Assembly (NCBI GenBank): GCA_030142905.1
Contig: JASJOG010000015.1
Coordinates: 2,292,501-2,356,500 of the forward strand
Source: Heliopora coerulea
Lineage: Eukaryota > Cnidaria > Anthozoa > Scleralcyonacea > Helioporidae
Length of the DNA stretch: 64,000 bases
Reading direction: 5' to 3'
Both the position numbers and the translations under genes were made by a program. Shown one piece after another: positions 23,135 through 44,900 of this stretch. The notes under the pieces were generated by a model. That model searched no databases, had not been told where the DNA came from, and saw only the letters and a list, made by a program, of their open reading frames with translations. Positions within the stretch are counted from its first letter, which is position 1. Every line of letters begins with the position of its first letter.

Positions 23135-25384
23135 TTAGTCATCATTAGAATATGTCCCATCTTCAATTGGTTCAAATTCACCAGCCATTTCATAGCTTTG
23201 CTCCTTCACATTAAACTTATTGTTCCTTGCCAAGGCTGCAGCTGCTACCATTGATGCAAAAGAGTTTACAAAAGTGCTCCCTTTTGTTTCTGAATTCAAA
23301 CCAAGACTGTTGTAAGCATCAGTGGATGCCACTTGATTAGGGTACTCCACAGGGGAACTACTGTCTTTCTCAAAGTTCTTTTCTGGTTCACAGCCATCAT
23401 ATTTACTTTGATTTGTCAAACATCTTGGTTCGTTCTGTTTTGTGAAACATGTATTATTGTCATCTATGTTAACAGCCTGTTTTTCTACAGTAGACTTAGA
23501 CTCAATGTCATCAAGTTTCTTTAGCAACAAAGCTCTTGGAATTCCAACCATAGTTTGTTCATCTTTTGTAGCTAACACTGACTTTAATTCTTGTAAAAGA
23601 TGCCTACTCTCCTCCCTTCCTTTCTGCTCCATGAATAGTTCTTCTCTGTCTAATGTTATTGAACACAGTTTTTGATCATCTACTCCAGAGGATGCTTCTC
23701 CCTCAAAAACCTGATCTGGAACAGCATCAACAGTCCCAGTAATGTTCAATACCTGAAAATTACCTTTGTCTTGGCCCTCCAATTTCTTCTTACGTGATTT
23801 ATCTCTAGAACAGCTTTCTTTCATTTCATTCCTTACACTAAGGCTCAGAAGGATGTCTTGAAGTGTTTTATGGCTTTCACTCCAGCAAGACGTAAGGCTG
23901 TCTATATCACTTTTTATGTGCATTAACACTTTCTCAAGTTCATCAAAATGTTCAACAACAAACTCTTGTAGTGTACTGGTTTTTGAGTTTATTCCTTCCA
24001 GCTTTTCTTCAAGGGATACAGACATCTTAGTTGCTTCTTGAAGATGAAGGCTCATGCTGTGAACAGTCACAAAGAAAGGAGAAAAGGTAATACCTAGTTC
24101 ATTGCCAAGATTGTCCACACTTTCCTTATCCAAAATATCAGCTGGAATGTCAACTTTATGAAATCTATAACAACATCTTACTTTGTCCAAGCACTTATTT
24201 CCCTTTTCCAAAAGATGTTTAAAGCAAGTTTGGATTACATTTAAGTTGCTTCCTTTTTTGGTAGTTTTCAGATCATCAATAACAGAACATGACTTCAACA
24301 TGACATAGCTGAGCAACAATGATTGCTGACTAACCAGGCAGCCAAAAACTTTTTTCAGTGAAACCAAAGTAAATTTACTAGTCTCAGATGTTGTATCATC
24401 ATCAGAACCAATATTCATCCATTTAGTATCAATTATCCCAATGTCTTTATCAAGCCAACTTAACATTTTATTATGTTCAAATAACTTTGAACTAGACATT
24501 GCTTTAGTTTCATTGTAAAGGACATTGATGAACTCATTTGCCTCAATGAATATACATTTCCTTAACATCATACATTGTCTGATTTTCGCTGTACAAGCTG
24601 TGGAACTTGACTCCATTCTAGAAACAGGAACCATTGGGCTAATGATAATATGACCCCTTGCTAACAATTCTTTTTCTTGGATGAACAAAACAGCTTTTCT
24701 GATCAAGAGAAGCAGTTCCTCTATAACTTGAAAATAGTGACTTATTAATAAAATGTTTTGATTATGAAGGTAATAAATTCTGTTGTTCCACCATAAGGAA
24801 TAACTCTTGCACATAAACAACAAAACAACCAGAATTATGAAAGAAACCATGCACAAATGGAGACCAAACGCTGAGATAGAGCCCAGAACTATAGCTATCA
24901 TTACAACCAATCCAATGAAAGAATGACTAGTTAATAAAGTGAACCAGCTTTGTAGGTCATGTTCAGAAGATCCAGTACCACGAATTTCACCTTTGTAATC
25001 CTTCAATATTTCTGTTTCTGGTAGGCCTATACACTGTTCAAATTTATACACAAATTCCACGTCGTCGTCAGTTAATAGCTGGCTTGACTTGATCAAAGAT
25101 ATATACGACGAATGACACGCTATTTCCTTTGCACTGGTTGAAGGTGCTAAAAAACACCAAATAAGTCCATAAATCTTGTTCACTAAATTTACAAACGCTT
25201 CAGGGTAAAAGATTCTGTTTTCTAATTCTCGGCGAGATTTTAATGGTGCGGAGGCGTCGATGCTTGTCCCATATTGTTTAGATGCACTATTTAAAGATTG
25301 TGCGTCGAAATCAGTGCATCCTACATCTGCTAAGTGTTTATACAAAGGTGAGTTTACAAAAACAACGTCTTCTTCGTCCGCCAT
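23135..25384 (-). CDS. VEZT: Vezatin, adherens-junction membrane protein
   Basis: A single uninterrupted CDS of 749 residues. Human vezatin is about 780 and its gene has many introns. The N-terminus (EEDVVFVNSPLYKHLADVG, then TDF) closely matches the vertebrate N-terminus. Two hydrophobic segments sit at about residues 155-200, as in the family. A coiled-coil region follows. The conserved RHLLQELKSVL block and a C-terminal FASMVAAAALARN segment recall vertebrate vezatin. In vertebrates vezatin links cadherin-catenin complexes to myosin VII. The ATG at 25384 was chosen because it has an excellent context (CCAAGATGG) and begins the conserved region, although the frame stays open for 57 more codons upstream to 25555. 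The gene is tail-to-tail with the CCDC172-like gene and head-to-head with DDX41. Confidence 0.88.
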   Translation of the reverse strand: MADEEDVVFVNSPLYKHLADVGCTDFDAQSLNSASKQYGTSIDASAPLKSRRELENRIFYPEAFVNLVNKIYGLIWCFLAPSTSAKEIACHSSYISLIKSSQLLTDDDVEFVYKFEQCIGLPETEILKDYKGEIRGTGSSEHDLQSWFTLLTSHSFIGLVVMIAIVLGSISAFGLHLCMVSFIILVVLLFMCKSYSLWWNNRIYYLHNQNILLISHYFQVIEELLLLIRKAVLFIQEKELLARGHIIISPMVPVSRMESSSTACTAKIRQCMMLRKCIFIEANEFINVLYNETKAMSSSKLFEHNKMLSWLDKDIGIIDTKWMNIGSDDDTTSETSKFTLVSLKKVFGCLVSQQSLLLSYVMLKSCSVIDDLKTTKKGSNLNVIQTCFKHLLEKGNKCLDKVRCCYRFHKVDIPADILDKESVDNLGNELGITFSPFFVTVHSMSLHLQEATKMSVSLEEKLEGINSKTSTLQEFVVEHFDELEKVLMHIKSDIDSLTSCWSESHKTLQDILLSLSVRNEMKESCSRDKSRKKKLEGQDKGNFQVLNITGTVDAVPDQVFEGEASSGVDDQKLCSITLDREELFMEQKGREESRHLLQELKSVLATKDEQTMVGIPRALLLKKLDDIESKSTVEKQAVNIDDNNTCFTKQNEPRCLTNQSKYDGCEPEKNFEKDSSSPVEYPNQVASTDAYNSLGLNSETKGSTFVNSFASMVAAAALARNNKFNVKEQSYEMAGEFEPIEDGTYSNDD

Positions 25385-25778
25385 CTTGGTGTCACGAAAA
25401 TCCATGAACTCGATTGTCCAGTTTGTCCCTTTCCATCCCTTGGCGGTTCGTTCTGTTCTTGTTGTCACCCCAATTACTTCCCGGTTTCTCTTCAGCAATT
25501 GACTTTTTTTGCTGTCCACTGCAATAAATCTTTGTTGTTGATAGATGCTCCTCACTTTTTATGGTGGCAAGACTTTGTATATACATGTCTTGGAACTATT
25601 TAAGTGGGTAATCCAAAAATATTTCCAAAACAACGTTTATTCGGCATCGACTCACTTAAAATTATACCAAAATTTCCCGAGCCTCTTTGCGCGTTTTTCA
25701 AAATGGCGAACTTTTAGAATGTTGTGGTGAAAACATTTAGACTGGCATTGAATGTTCGTCAATATTTAAACTAAAGAT
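25385..25778. promoter_or_regulatory. Shared head-to-head promoter region of vezatin and DDX41
   Basis: The two start codons face away from each other 394 bp apart, so both 5' UTRs and core promoters must fit here unless upstream exons exist. No TATA box is obvious at a convincing distance. Part of the interval (25385-25555) is also open in the vezatin frame. A bidirectional promoter is inference from spacing. Confidence 0.45.
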
Positions 25779-36501
<10,723 letters not shown>

Positions 36502-37841
36502 AATCTGTTCGTTTTGAAGCTTTAGCGGCCATCGTGAAACGAAACGACTTTTACCTGAAGCTGCACAGTGTGTGATATTGATTGAAATGCAATTTTGACT
36601 CATCTCGGCGACGTTCTAGCACCACTTCCAAGTCAACCTTCGTGACGAATCATCGAACGGCTTCTTTTTAAATGATTATCAAGTATTCCGGGAAATCGTT
36701 TTGCAGGAAGTAAAAACGGTTTTCGAAAAATTCCTTGGTAGGTCTTCCATAATGACGGAATTTGCAACCAAGGTCTCTGAGTTGCGAACGACAATTTTGG
36801 CTGACCTCTTCAAACACTGTTTGTAAGAGAGATGTTCTTTACCAAAACTAATGACGAGAGAGGTCTGTACATAACTTTTGAATTTGAAGTTATGTGGTGC
36901 TATCTCTTGTTGAAGACGACGGCTTCATGAAATCAAATTTAGGGTTTAGAATATTGTCTTATTTTGGGAGAGAGACTGGGAGAACTGGTTGCTTTTTTAG
37001 GGTTGGCTCTCTGCTCGGAGATGTGAACCATACGAATATGTACAGACTGTAAGGATATTAATAACTGTATATAACATTGTATTTATGGAAAAGTGCTGCA
37101 AATCTTTTCAGAAATATTCATCCAGTCTTCGTTCCAAGCACTTTGTCGTATTCAATCATTTCCGAACGTTCGGGAGATTTTCTCTAGAAGAATTATTATC
37201 CCCTATTGCTTTTTAAATTTTGAAATAGAATGTTCCGAGTTTTTTTTAAAAAAAGACAATTCAATTTGGTTATCCTCTGAACATTAGAAAGATGAGTCAT
37301 GATCTTTTTCTCCAGAAATGATTTGCCTTTTTTGTGAATGACTTCCATAACTTTCATTTGAAATCTTCATGGGTTGCTGAAAAAAAGCCTATAAAAACGG
37401 TGCGAAGACCATTATAATTGTATTCCTATGAATATTGCCTTAATGTTGTTGACGTAAATTTAATTGTTCACATTTGATTATGATGGACTTTCGCTCGAAA
37501 CGACAGTACTCTGTTCTCGTTTTTTGGCACAATGCTACCTTTAAAACTTTTCCACGTAAACGCAGAACTACCTACGCAATTCTTCATTTTTGGTATTCCT
37601 GCTGATTTTTTTAAATTTCTCAAGTTCAATTTTTAAGATAGGAGTGGCAATGTTGTATCGGATATACATCCCCGACGGTAAACAAACCGAGAACTATACT
37701 CCGTACGGTAAAACTCTCCATCATGTCCCAAACAAGAATGGCATCGTACAGCTCGTGAACAGTTTTATTTTGAGGGAGCTTTCCTTTAATTCTTTGTCCG
37801 TGTGTATTTGTTTTTATCCGTATGTTCGACGACTGAATGCC
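36502..37841. other. Intergenic region between DDX41 and the WD40 gene
   Basis: It holds the DDX41 3' UTR and the promoter of the WD40 gene. No gene was seen. A dispersed-repeat fragment with TTCGCTCGAAACGACAG lies at about 37489-37590. The frame of the WD40 start codon is open upstream to 37590, but that stretch does not look like conserved protein. Confidence 0.55.
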
Positions 37842-38872
37842 ATGTCTGCTGGGAGGAGGCGTCTGGAAAATGCAATTCAAATGGGAAAGGACATCGATAC
37901 GCGTTTGAACGAAAGGTTAGCTGGAGCGTGCAAACAGTGAATTTGCACACGCACGGCCACTTTCCCAGGAAAATGCAACCGATGAATCGTTTTTCTTGTG
38001 TTTGTTTTGAATTAGCAATTCCTCTGGGAGCCTTAGTAAAATTACAAGTGTTCAAGACATCGATTTTGGCGACATAGGTGGAGCATTCAGCGTTGATTTT
38101 TCTTCAGATGCAAAGTACTTGGCTGTTGGATGTGGGAACAACGCAATACAGGTGAACAGATGATGCAAGGTGTATTGCTATTTTGTGTGGGGTTTGGAAG
38201 ATAGTATCTGTTTCTGAAAGAGTATTGCCCTGACTTTTTATTCGGATACTTTGCTAATTGAATAGGGTATTACTCTTTGTGCAGGGAAAGAAATTTGTAT
38301 ATATATAATCTTTGATTGGTGGTCAGCTGGACAGGTTGGTGAAAAAAATCTGGCGGTCCAGCACACAAGGACATCATTTTTATGTGCCTTGCAGTTGAAA
38401 AAAATATAAAGAAAACATAATTGTAATTTTGAGATTGTTTTCAAGTATTAAGAAGTTGGTTAATCAAACTAATTTTAAAAAAGGCAAAATGGATTTTCAT
38501 GTTGAAGTGGCTGAAAGGCTAGAGCATAAGACCATTGACCAGATGGTTGTGGGTGTAATTACACTCAGGGGCTCTGAATCAGTGTATGAAGGTTTGAGAA
38601 TGACAGCTGTTAGCAATCATTTGATGTCACTCCAAGTTCATATGTGCAACATTCATAACGTTTGTTGCAAGATCTGTTATTTGGATAAAGTGCATTGTAA
38701 TTTATAAATAATTTTCTCCAGAAAGTTTAAGAGGTCAATTTTGGAGTTGGGAGGAGTTCCATCAAACTAGAGGTCAGTTTTTGACTTATCTTGAAACCTG
38801 AACAACCATGCATGTAAGAAAGAGAAGAAAATGTCTCCTGTATGCAATGTTGCCAAATTATTCACATAATAT

Positions 38873-38925
<53 letters not shown>

Positions 38926-41900
38926 CATAATATGGATACGTAATTGGGTAATTCCTAGTATTGTTGGTTTTATAGGTTTATTCAGTGAAGCAAGGTAAAA
39001 AACGTCGACCTTTACGACATGGCTCAAACTTTGGCCTTCCTGTGACATGTGTAAAATTTTATCCATTTCACAACAGTACTCTTATCACTACAGGTAGGCT
39101 TACTATTTTTAAATTGAGCTGATCTCAAGCCTTACTTGACAACATGCCAAATTTATGGCTGCATGAAGCCATTAGACTTGTTAGGCCAGCCATTATGACA
39201 TCAACAATTTCCAACTATTTTTGCAAGCTGATATGGTACAGTTATTTTGTGTCTTGATTACTGCTTCTCAAGAATGTGCTAATACTATGGTAATTTAGTG
39301 GTAAATACCATGATCTTTTAATGTTGTACAATATGTTTTTCAACATATTCCTGCCATATATGGCCTTTTTAAAATTATTCTAACACCTAACAATTTTGTT
39401 CTGTTGGTCAACTCTCTTGGCAGGAATTGGTAAAACGTTCTCATTAAACCATTCTCTTGTGAGATGCCCTTTTTCTATTAAGTTGTGACTAATGCCAGAG
39501 ATTTTTACGTATCAATGGGGTGGCACAGGTTGGCTGTCTCAACAGGAATAGGTTAGCTCTTTGACTTGAGATGTCTTGTACAGCTGAATACAATTGTCTT
39601 GTGCTAGACCAAAAGGTATAGTTGAGATAATACCTAATTGTCCATGTCTAATTACAAAGTTCAAGAATTTCTGATGGATCATTCCCCTATGAAAAAGAAT
39701 TCATATTTTGATTGGTGAAGTGGTGTATTATTAAATATAAAATTAATGTCTATGTGCAGTTACCAGCAGTTAATAATTATTCAGTGTAAATCTGTGAAGC
39801 AGTCAAATTATCACTTGCCATTTCAACAGTCAAAATGTCATAATTATAGTTGAGATGTGCTTCAAAATATTCCTTACAAATTTAACTGCAGTTTTTAATT
39901 ATGACAGAATCCCAAGGTGATATAACTATCTGGGACTTAGATGAATGGTCACAGAAAAGGAAAATTTATGAAAAAGATAATGAGATTGAAGCACTGGACT
40001 TTTCTCATGATGGAAAAATATTTGCTACTGCTGGCAAGGTACTGCAAATTATGTGACACGGCATTGTTCACAATCTGCATTACAACACTGTTCACAATCT
40101 GCAGTACAACACTGTTCACAATCTGCAGTACAACATTGTTCACAATCTGCAGTACAACACTGTTTACCATGTGTGGAACAACACTGTCCACAATGTGCAT
40201 TCTGTAAAACATTGCACACAGTGTGCAACACAGCATTGTTCACTGTGTACAGTACAAAATTGTACAGTGTGCAGCACAAGGATGCAGCAGAACATTGTTC
40301 ACAATGTGCAGCATGGCATTATTTGAAGGGTGAACCACAACATTGTTAACAGTGTGCCGCACAACACTAATCACAGTGTGCTGCTTAAAATTGTTCACAG
40401 TGGATTACCATAACATTGTTCACCATGGGACAGCATGACCTGCTTGTGGCTGCCCACAACTGCTAACAAGATGTGCACTATTGTGAATGTATGCAAAGCA
40501 TGTCTTTAAAAAGGAGGTCTCCTTGATGTGGTCAAGGTCCCATGGATTCTTCTTTTTTAACTAAAGTTTCTGAGATCTTTTGGAAATGTTTTCTGGTGCC
40601 AAAAAGGGATCAAATCTGGAACCTTCAGGTCATTGGTAAAACACTCAAACCAATGAGCTACTGAGTCTTTCATTATAGTTAATAAGCTGATCTGCATTTT
40701 GATTTTTGAAATCTCTTAATTTTCTTCTCATAGGATAGGAAAGTTCGCATCTATGACAGTAGTAGTATAGAGACAATCAAGGAGTTCCCAGGTGCAGGAA
40801 TTATGGATGAAGACACGTGAGTATGTTTACATAGGTAAACATTGAATTAAGTGCAGGAAGTAATACTTTAATTTGAGTTCATTCCTTTTGCAGAAGTGAG
40901 CTTACAGACTCTGGTCATGGACGGAAAGTTTTTGCATTAAAGTTTCACCCATTTGATGATAATGTGTTTATTACAGGTGGCTGGGATAAATGTATCAAGG
41001 TAAAATGTTTAACAGTTAGCTGGCATTACAGTGGTAGTGCATGTGTCTTTCACCACTGACTAGTATGGCTGTTGGTGGCACAGTGGTAGTGCACGTGTCT
41101 CTCACCACTGTGAATAGTAGGAGTGCTGGTGGCACAGTGGTAGTGCATGTGTCTCTCACCACTGTGACTAGTAGGGATGCTGGTGGCACAGTGGTAGTGC
41201 ACATGTCTCTCACCACTGTGAATAGTAGGAGTGCTGGTGGCACAGTGGTAGTGCATGTGTCTCTCACCACTGTGACTAGTAGGGATGCTGGTGGCACAGT
41301 GGTAGTGCATGTGTCTCTCACCACTGTGACTAGTAGGGATGCTGGTGGCACAGTGGTAGTGCATGTGTCTCTCACCACTGTGACTAGTAGGGGTGTTGGT
41401 GGCACAGTGGTAGTGCACGTGTCTCTCACCACTGCGACTAGTAGGGGTGTTGGTGGCACACTGGTAGTGCATGTGTCTCTCACCACTGTGACTAGTAGGG
41501 ATGCTGGTGGCACAGTGGTAGTGCATGTGTCTCTCACCACTGTGACTAGTAGGAGTGCTGGTGGCACAGTGGTAGTGCATGTGTCTCTCACCACTGACTA
41601 GTAGGGGTGTTGGTGGCACAGTGGTAGTGCACGTGTCTCTCACCACTGTGACTAGTAGGAGTGCTGGTGGCACAGTGGTAGTGCATGTGTCTCTCACCAC
41701 TGTGACTAGTAGGAGTTCTGCTGGCACAGTGGTAGTGCATGTGTCTCTCACCACTGTGACTAGTAAGGGTGTTGGTGGCACAGTGGTAGTGCATGTGTCT
41801 CTCACCACTGTGACTAGTAGGGATGCTGGTGGCACAGTGGTAGTGCATGTGTCTCTCACCACTGTGACTAGTAAGGATGCTGCTGGCACAGTGGTAGTGC

Positions 41901-44900
41901 ATGTGTCTCTCACCACTGTGACTAGTAGGGATGCTGGTGGCACAGTGGTAGTGCATGTGTCTCTCACCACTGTGACTAGTAGGGATGCTGCTGGGACAGT
42001 GGTAGTGCATGTGTCTCTCACCACTGTGACTAGTAGGGATGCTGGTGGCACAGTGGTAGTGCATGTGTCTCTCACCACTGTGACTAGTAGGGATGCTGGT
42101 GGCACAGTGGTAGTGCATGTGTCTCTCACCACTGTGACTAGTAGGGATGCTGGTGGCACAGTGGTAGTGCATGTGTCTCTCACCACTGTGACTAGTAGGG
42201 ATGCTGGTGGCACAGTGGTAGTGCATGTGTTTCTCACCACTGTGACTAGTAGGGATGCTGGTGGCACAGTGGTAGTGCATGTGTATCTCACCACTGTGAC
42301 TAGTAGGGATGCTGCTGGCACAGTGGTAGTGTATGTGTATCTCACCACTGTGACTAGTAGGGATGCTGGTGGCACAGTGGTAGTGCATGTGTCTCTCACC
42401 ACTGTGACTAGTAGGGATGCTGCTGGCACAGTGGTAGTGCATGTGTCTCTCACCACTGTGACTAGTAGGGATGCTGCTGGCACAGTGGTAGTGCATGTGT
42501 TTCTCACCACTGTGACTAGGGGTGCTGGTGACACAGTGGTAGTGCAAGTGTCTCTCACCACTGTGACTAGTAGGGATGCTGGTGGCACTGTGGCAGTGCA
42601 TGTGTCTCTCACCACTGTGACTAGGGTTTGATTCTTGCTCTGTGCAGTTATCAGATTGAAGTTACTTTGGTTACATGTAAAAAGAGTGTAGTCCAGGTTG
42701 ACTCTACCAGGCATTGCAGGTTTTCTCCGGGCACTCCGGTTTCCTCCTGTACTAACATTGGACCCATGAGGGGTGGTGCTTACTGGACCTCTTGGGAGAA
42801 CAGTTTAGGTAGCTGATAGGGTGATCCAGTGTAAATAAAGACTTTTAACTTTTCTCTGCTCTACTCTACTCTACCTTACTGAACCTTACTTTACTTTACT
42901 TTACTTTATTTTACTTTACTTTACTTTACGTTACTTTACGTCACTTTACTTTATTTTACTTTATATTACTTCACTTTACTTCACTTCACTTCACTTTACT
43001 TTACTTCACTTCACTTCACTTCACTTTACTTTACTTTACTTTACTTTACTTCACTTCACTTTACTTTACTTCACTTCACTTCACTTCACTTCACTTCACT
43101 TCACTTCACTTTACTTTACTTTACTTTACTTTACTTCACTTTTCTTTACTTCACTTCACTTCACTTCACTTTACTTCACTTCACTTCACTTCACTTTACT
43201 TCACTTTACTTTACTTTACTTTACTTTACTTTACTTTACTTCACTTCACTTTACTTTACTTCACTTTACTTCACTTTACTTTACTTTACTTCACTTCACT
43301 TCACTTCACTTTACTTTACTTTACTTTACTTCTTTTCACTTCACTTCACTTTACTTCACTTCACTTCACTTTACTTTACTTCACTTTACTTTACTTTACT
43401 TCACTTTACTTTACTTTACTTTACTTCACTTCACTTCACTTTACTTCACTTTACTTTACTTTACTTTACTTCACTTTACTTTACTTTACTTTACTTTACT
43501 TTACTTTACTTTACTTTACTTTATTTTACTTTACTTTAATGTTTGTTGTGTATACTTTATTTAGGTTTGGGATCTTCGAAGTGCTCATTCTGTACAGACA
43601 ATATGGGGTCCTTACATTTGCGGAGATGCTCTGGATATGTGTGTTGATTATATCCTCACAGGATCATGGGTGGCCGACAACGCACTGCAAGTAATGATAT
43701 ATTAACACATAAATAAAAAAGTTTGTCATCCCACCGTGTCATTGCTTTGTTGTTTCAGTACTGCGTTTCAGTATGGGTGTACGAATACACAATACCGTGT
43801 TCCCAAAATATTTGTTACCATGTTACCACATTTTTTTGACGTTCTCATTTTCGTCCTCTTCTATGTCATGTTTAACCCCTTCCTTGTCATTTTCGTCAAG
43901 ATTTTGTCCGTTTCCATTCTTCTGGAAGGGACAAACTGCCCCCTCTGGCCGCACGCCGGCTATGCCATTGCGCTCTAGTAAGCGTTGAGAAGCAATTCTT
44001 TTGTGGAATTGGGATCAAATGCGCACGTTCTTAGTCATGATAAAATTATTTATTTATTTATTATTCATTTTAGATATGGGATTTTAAAAGTGGCGGTCTT
44101 CTTGAGACCATTCCATTTCCTTCCACTAAAGGGGCGTTCCTGTACTGTGCTCGATTTCTAAGCGAGCAGCTCATTGCCGCTGGAGGCAGTGGAACGAACG
44201 ACCTGAAATTAATCTACAGACACACCCACGAGGTTTGTTTAATATCGTCGCTATTGATTTTATGAGCGAAAAACGTAATCTCAGTGTAAATATTAGTTGA
44301 ATACAAGACGTTCTCTGACCTGAGATTTTTATTGACGAGATTTCGACTACCTGAACTGAAGCCTTCGACTGGTGAAAAAAGAGAGTGACAACGATAATAT
44401 ATATACATGAAGTGACGTAATAAAGCTAAAATTTTACTTCATGTATATATATTCTCGTTGTTACTCTTTTTCACCAGTCGAAGGTTACCCTTTAGGTAGT
44501 CGAAAGCTCGTCAGTAAAAATCTCAGGTCAGAGAACGTCTTGTATTGAAATATGTCTCTTCTTGGCCGCGCTTCATCTATATTTTTATATAAATATTAGT
44601 GCCCAGCACAAGTCTTTAAAATGGAATCCCACCAATGGTAAGAGATACAAAGCTTTATTAAAACGTGATTTACTAACGTTTCGTTGCAGCACGCAACATC
44701 TTCAGAGTGGATAAATGTACATAAAGATAAAGATGTAAATAGCTTATCGATTTTATCTTTGAGTTTATCTGGACACCAGCGCAAAGTATTTCGTTATCTT
44801 GTATGACAAGCACTTTGAGAACGTGACGAAAATATTTTCCTAGGATTGTTGTTCCTTGAAGCAGGGGTCAAAATTGGGATTTTTCCTATCCCGACGGCAT

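Noticed and set aside
39941..40349. Cys/His/Gln-rich frames of 76-98 codons near WD40 exon 4
   Set aside because: They arise from a 24-bp tandem repeat; only the first part (to 40038) is real coding sequence, belonging to exon 4.
41050..42714. 554-codon open frame on the minus strand and 350-codon frame on the plus strand
   Set aside because: Both are produced by a 54-bp tandem repeat whose unit is a multiple of three without stops. Several overlapping frames are open on both strands, and the stretch lies in an intron of a well-supported WD40 gene.
40063..43542. CRISPR-like array
   Set aside because: The repeats are contiguous tandem units without unique spacers, in an intron of an animal gene.
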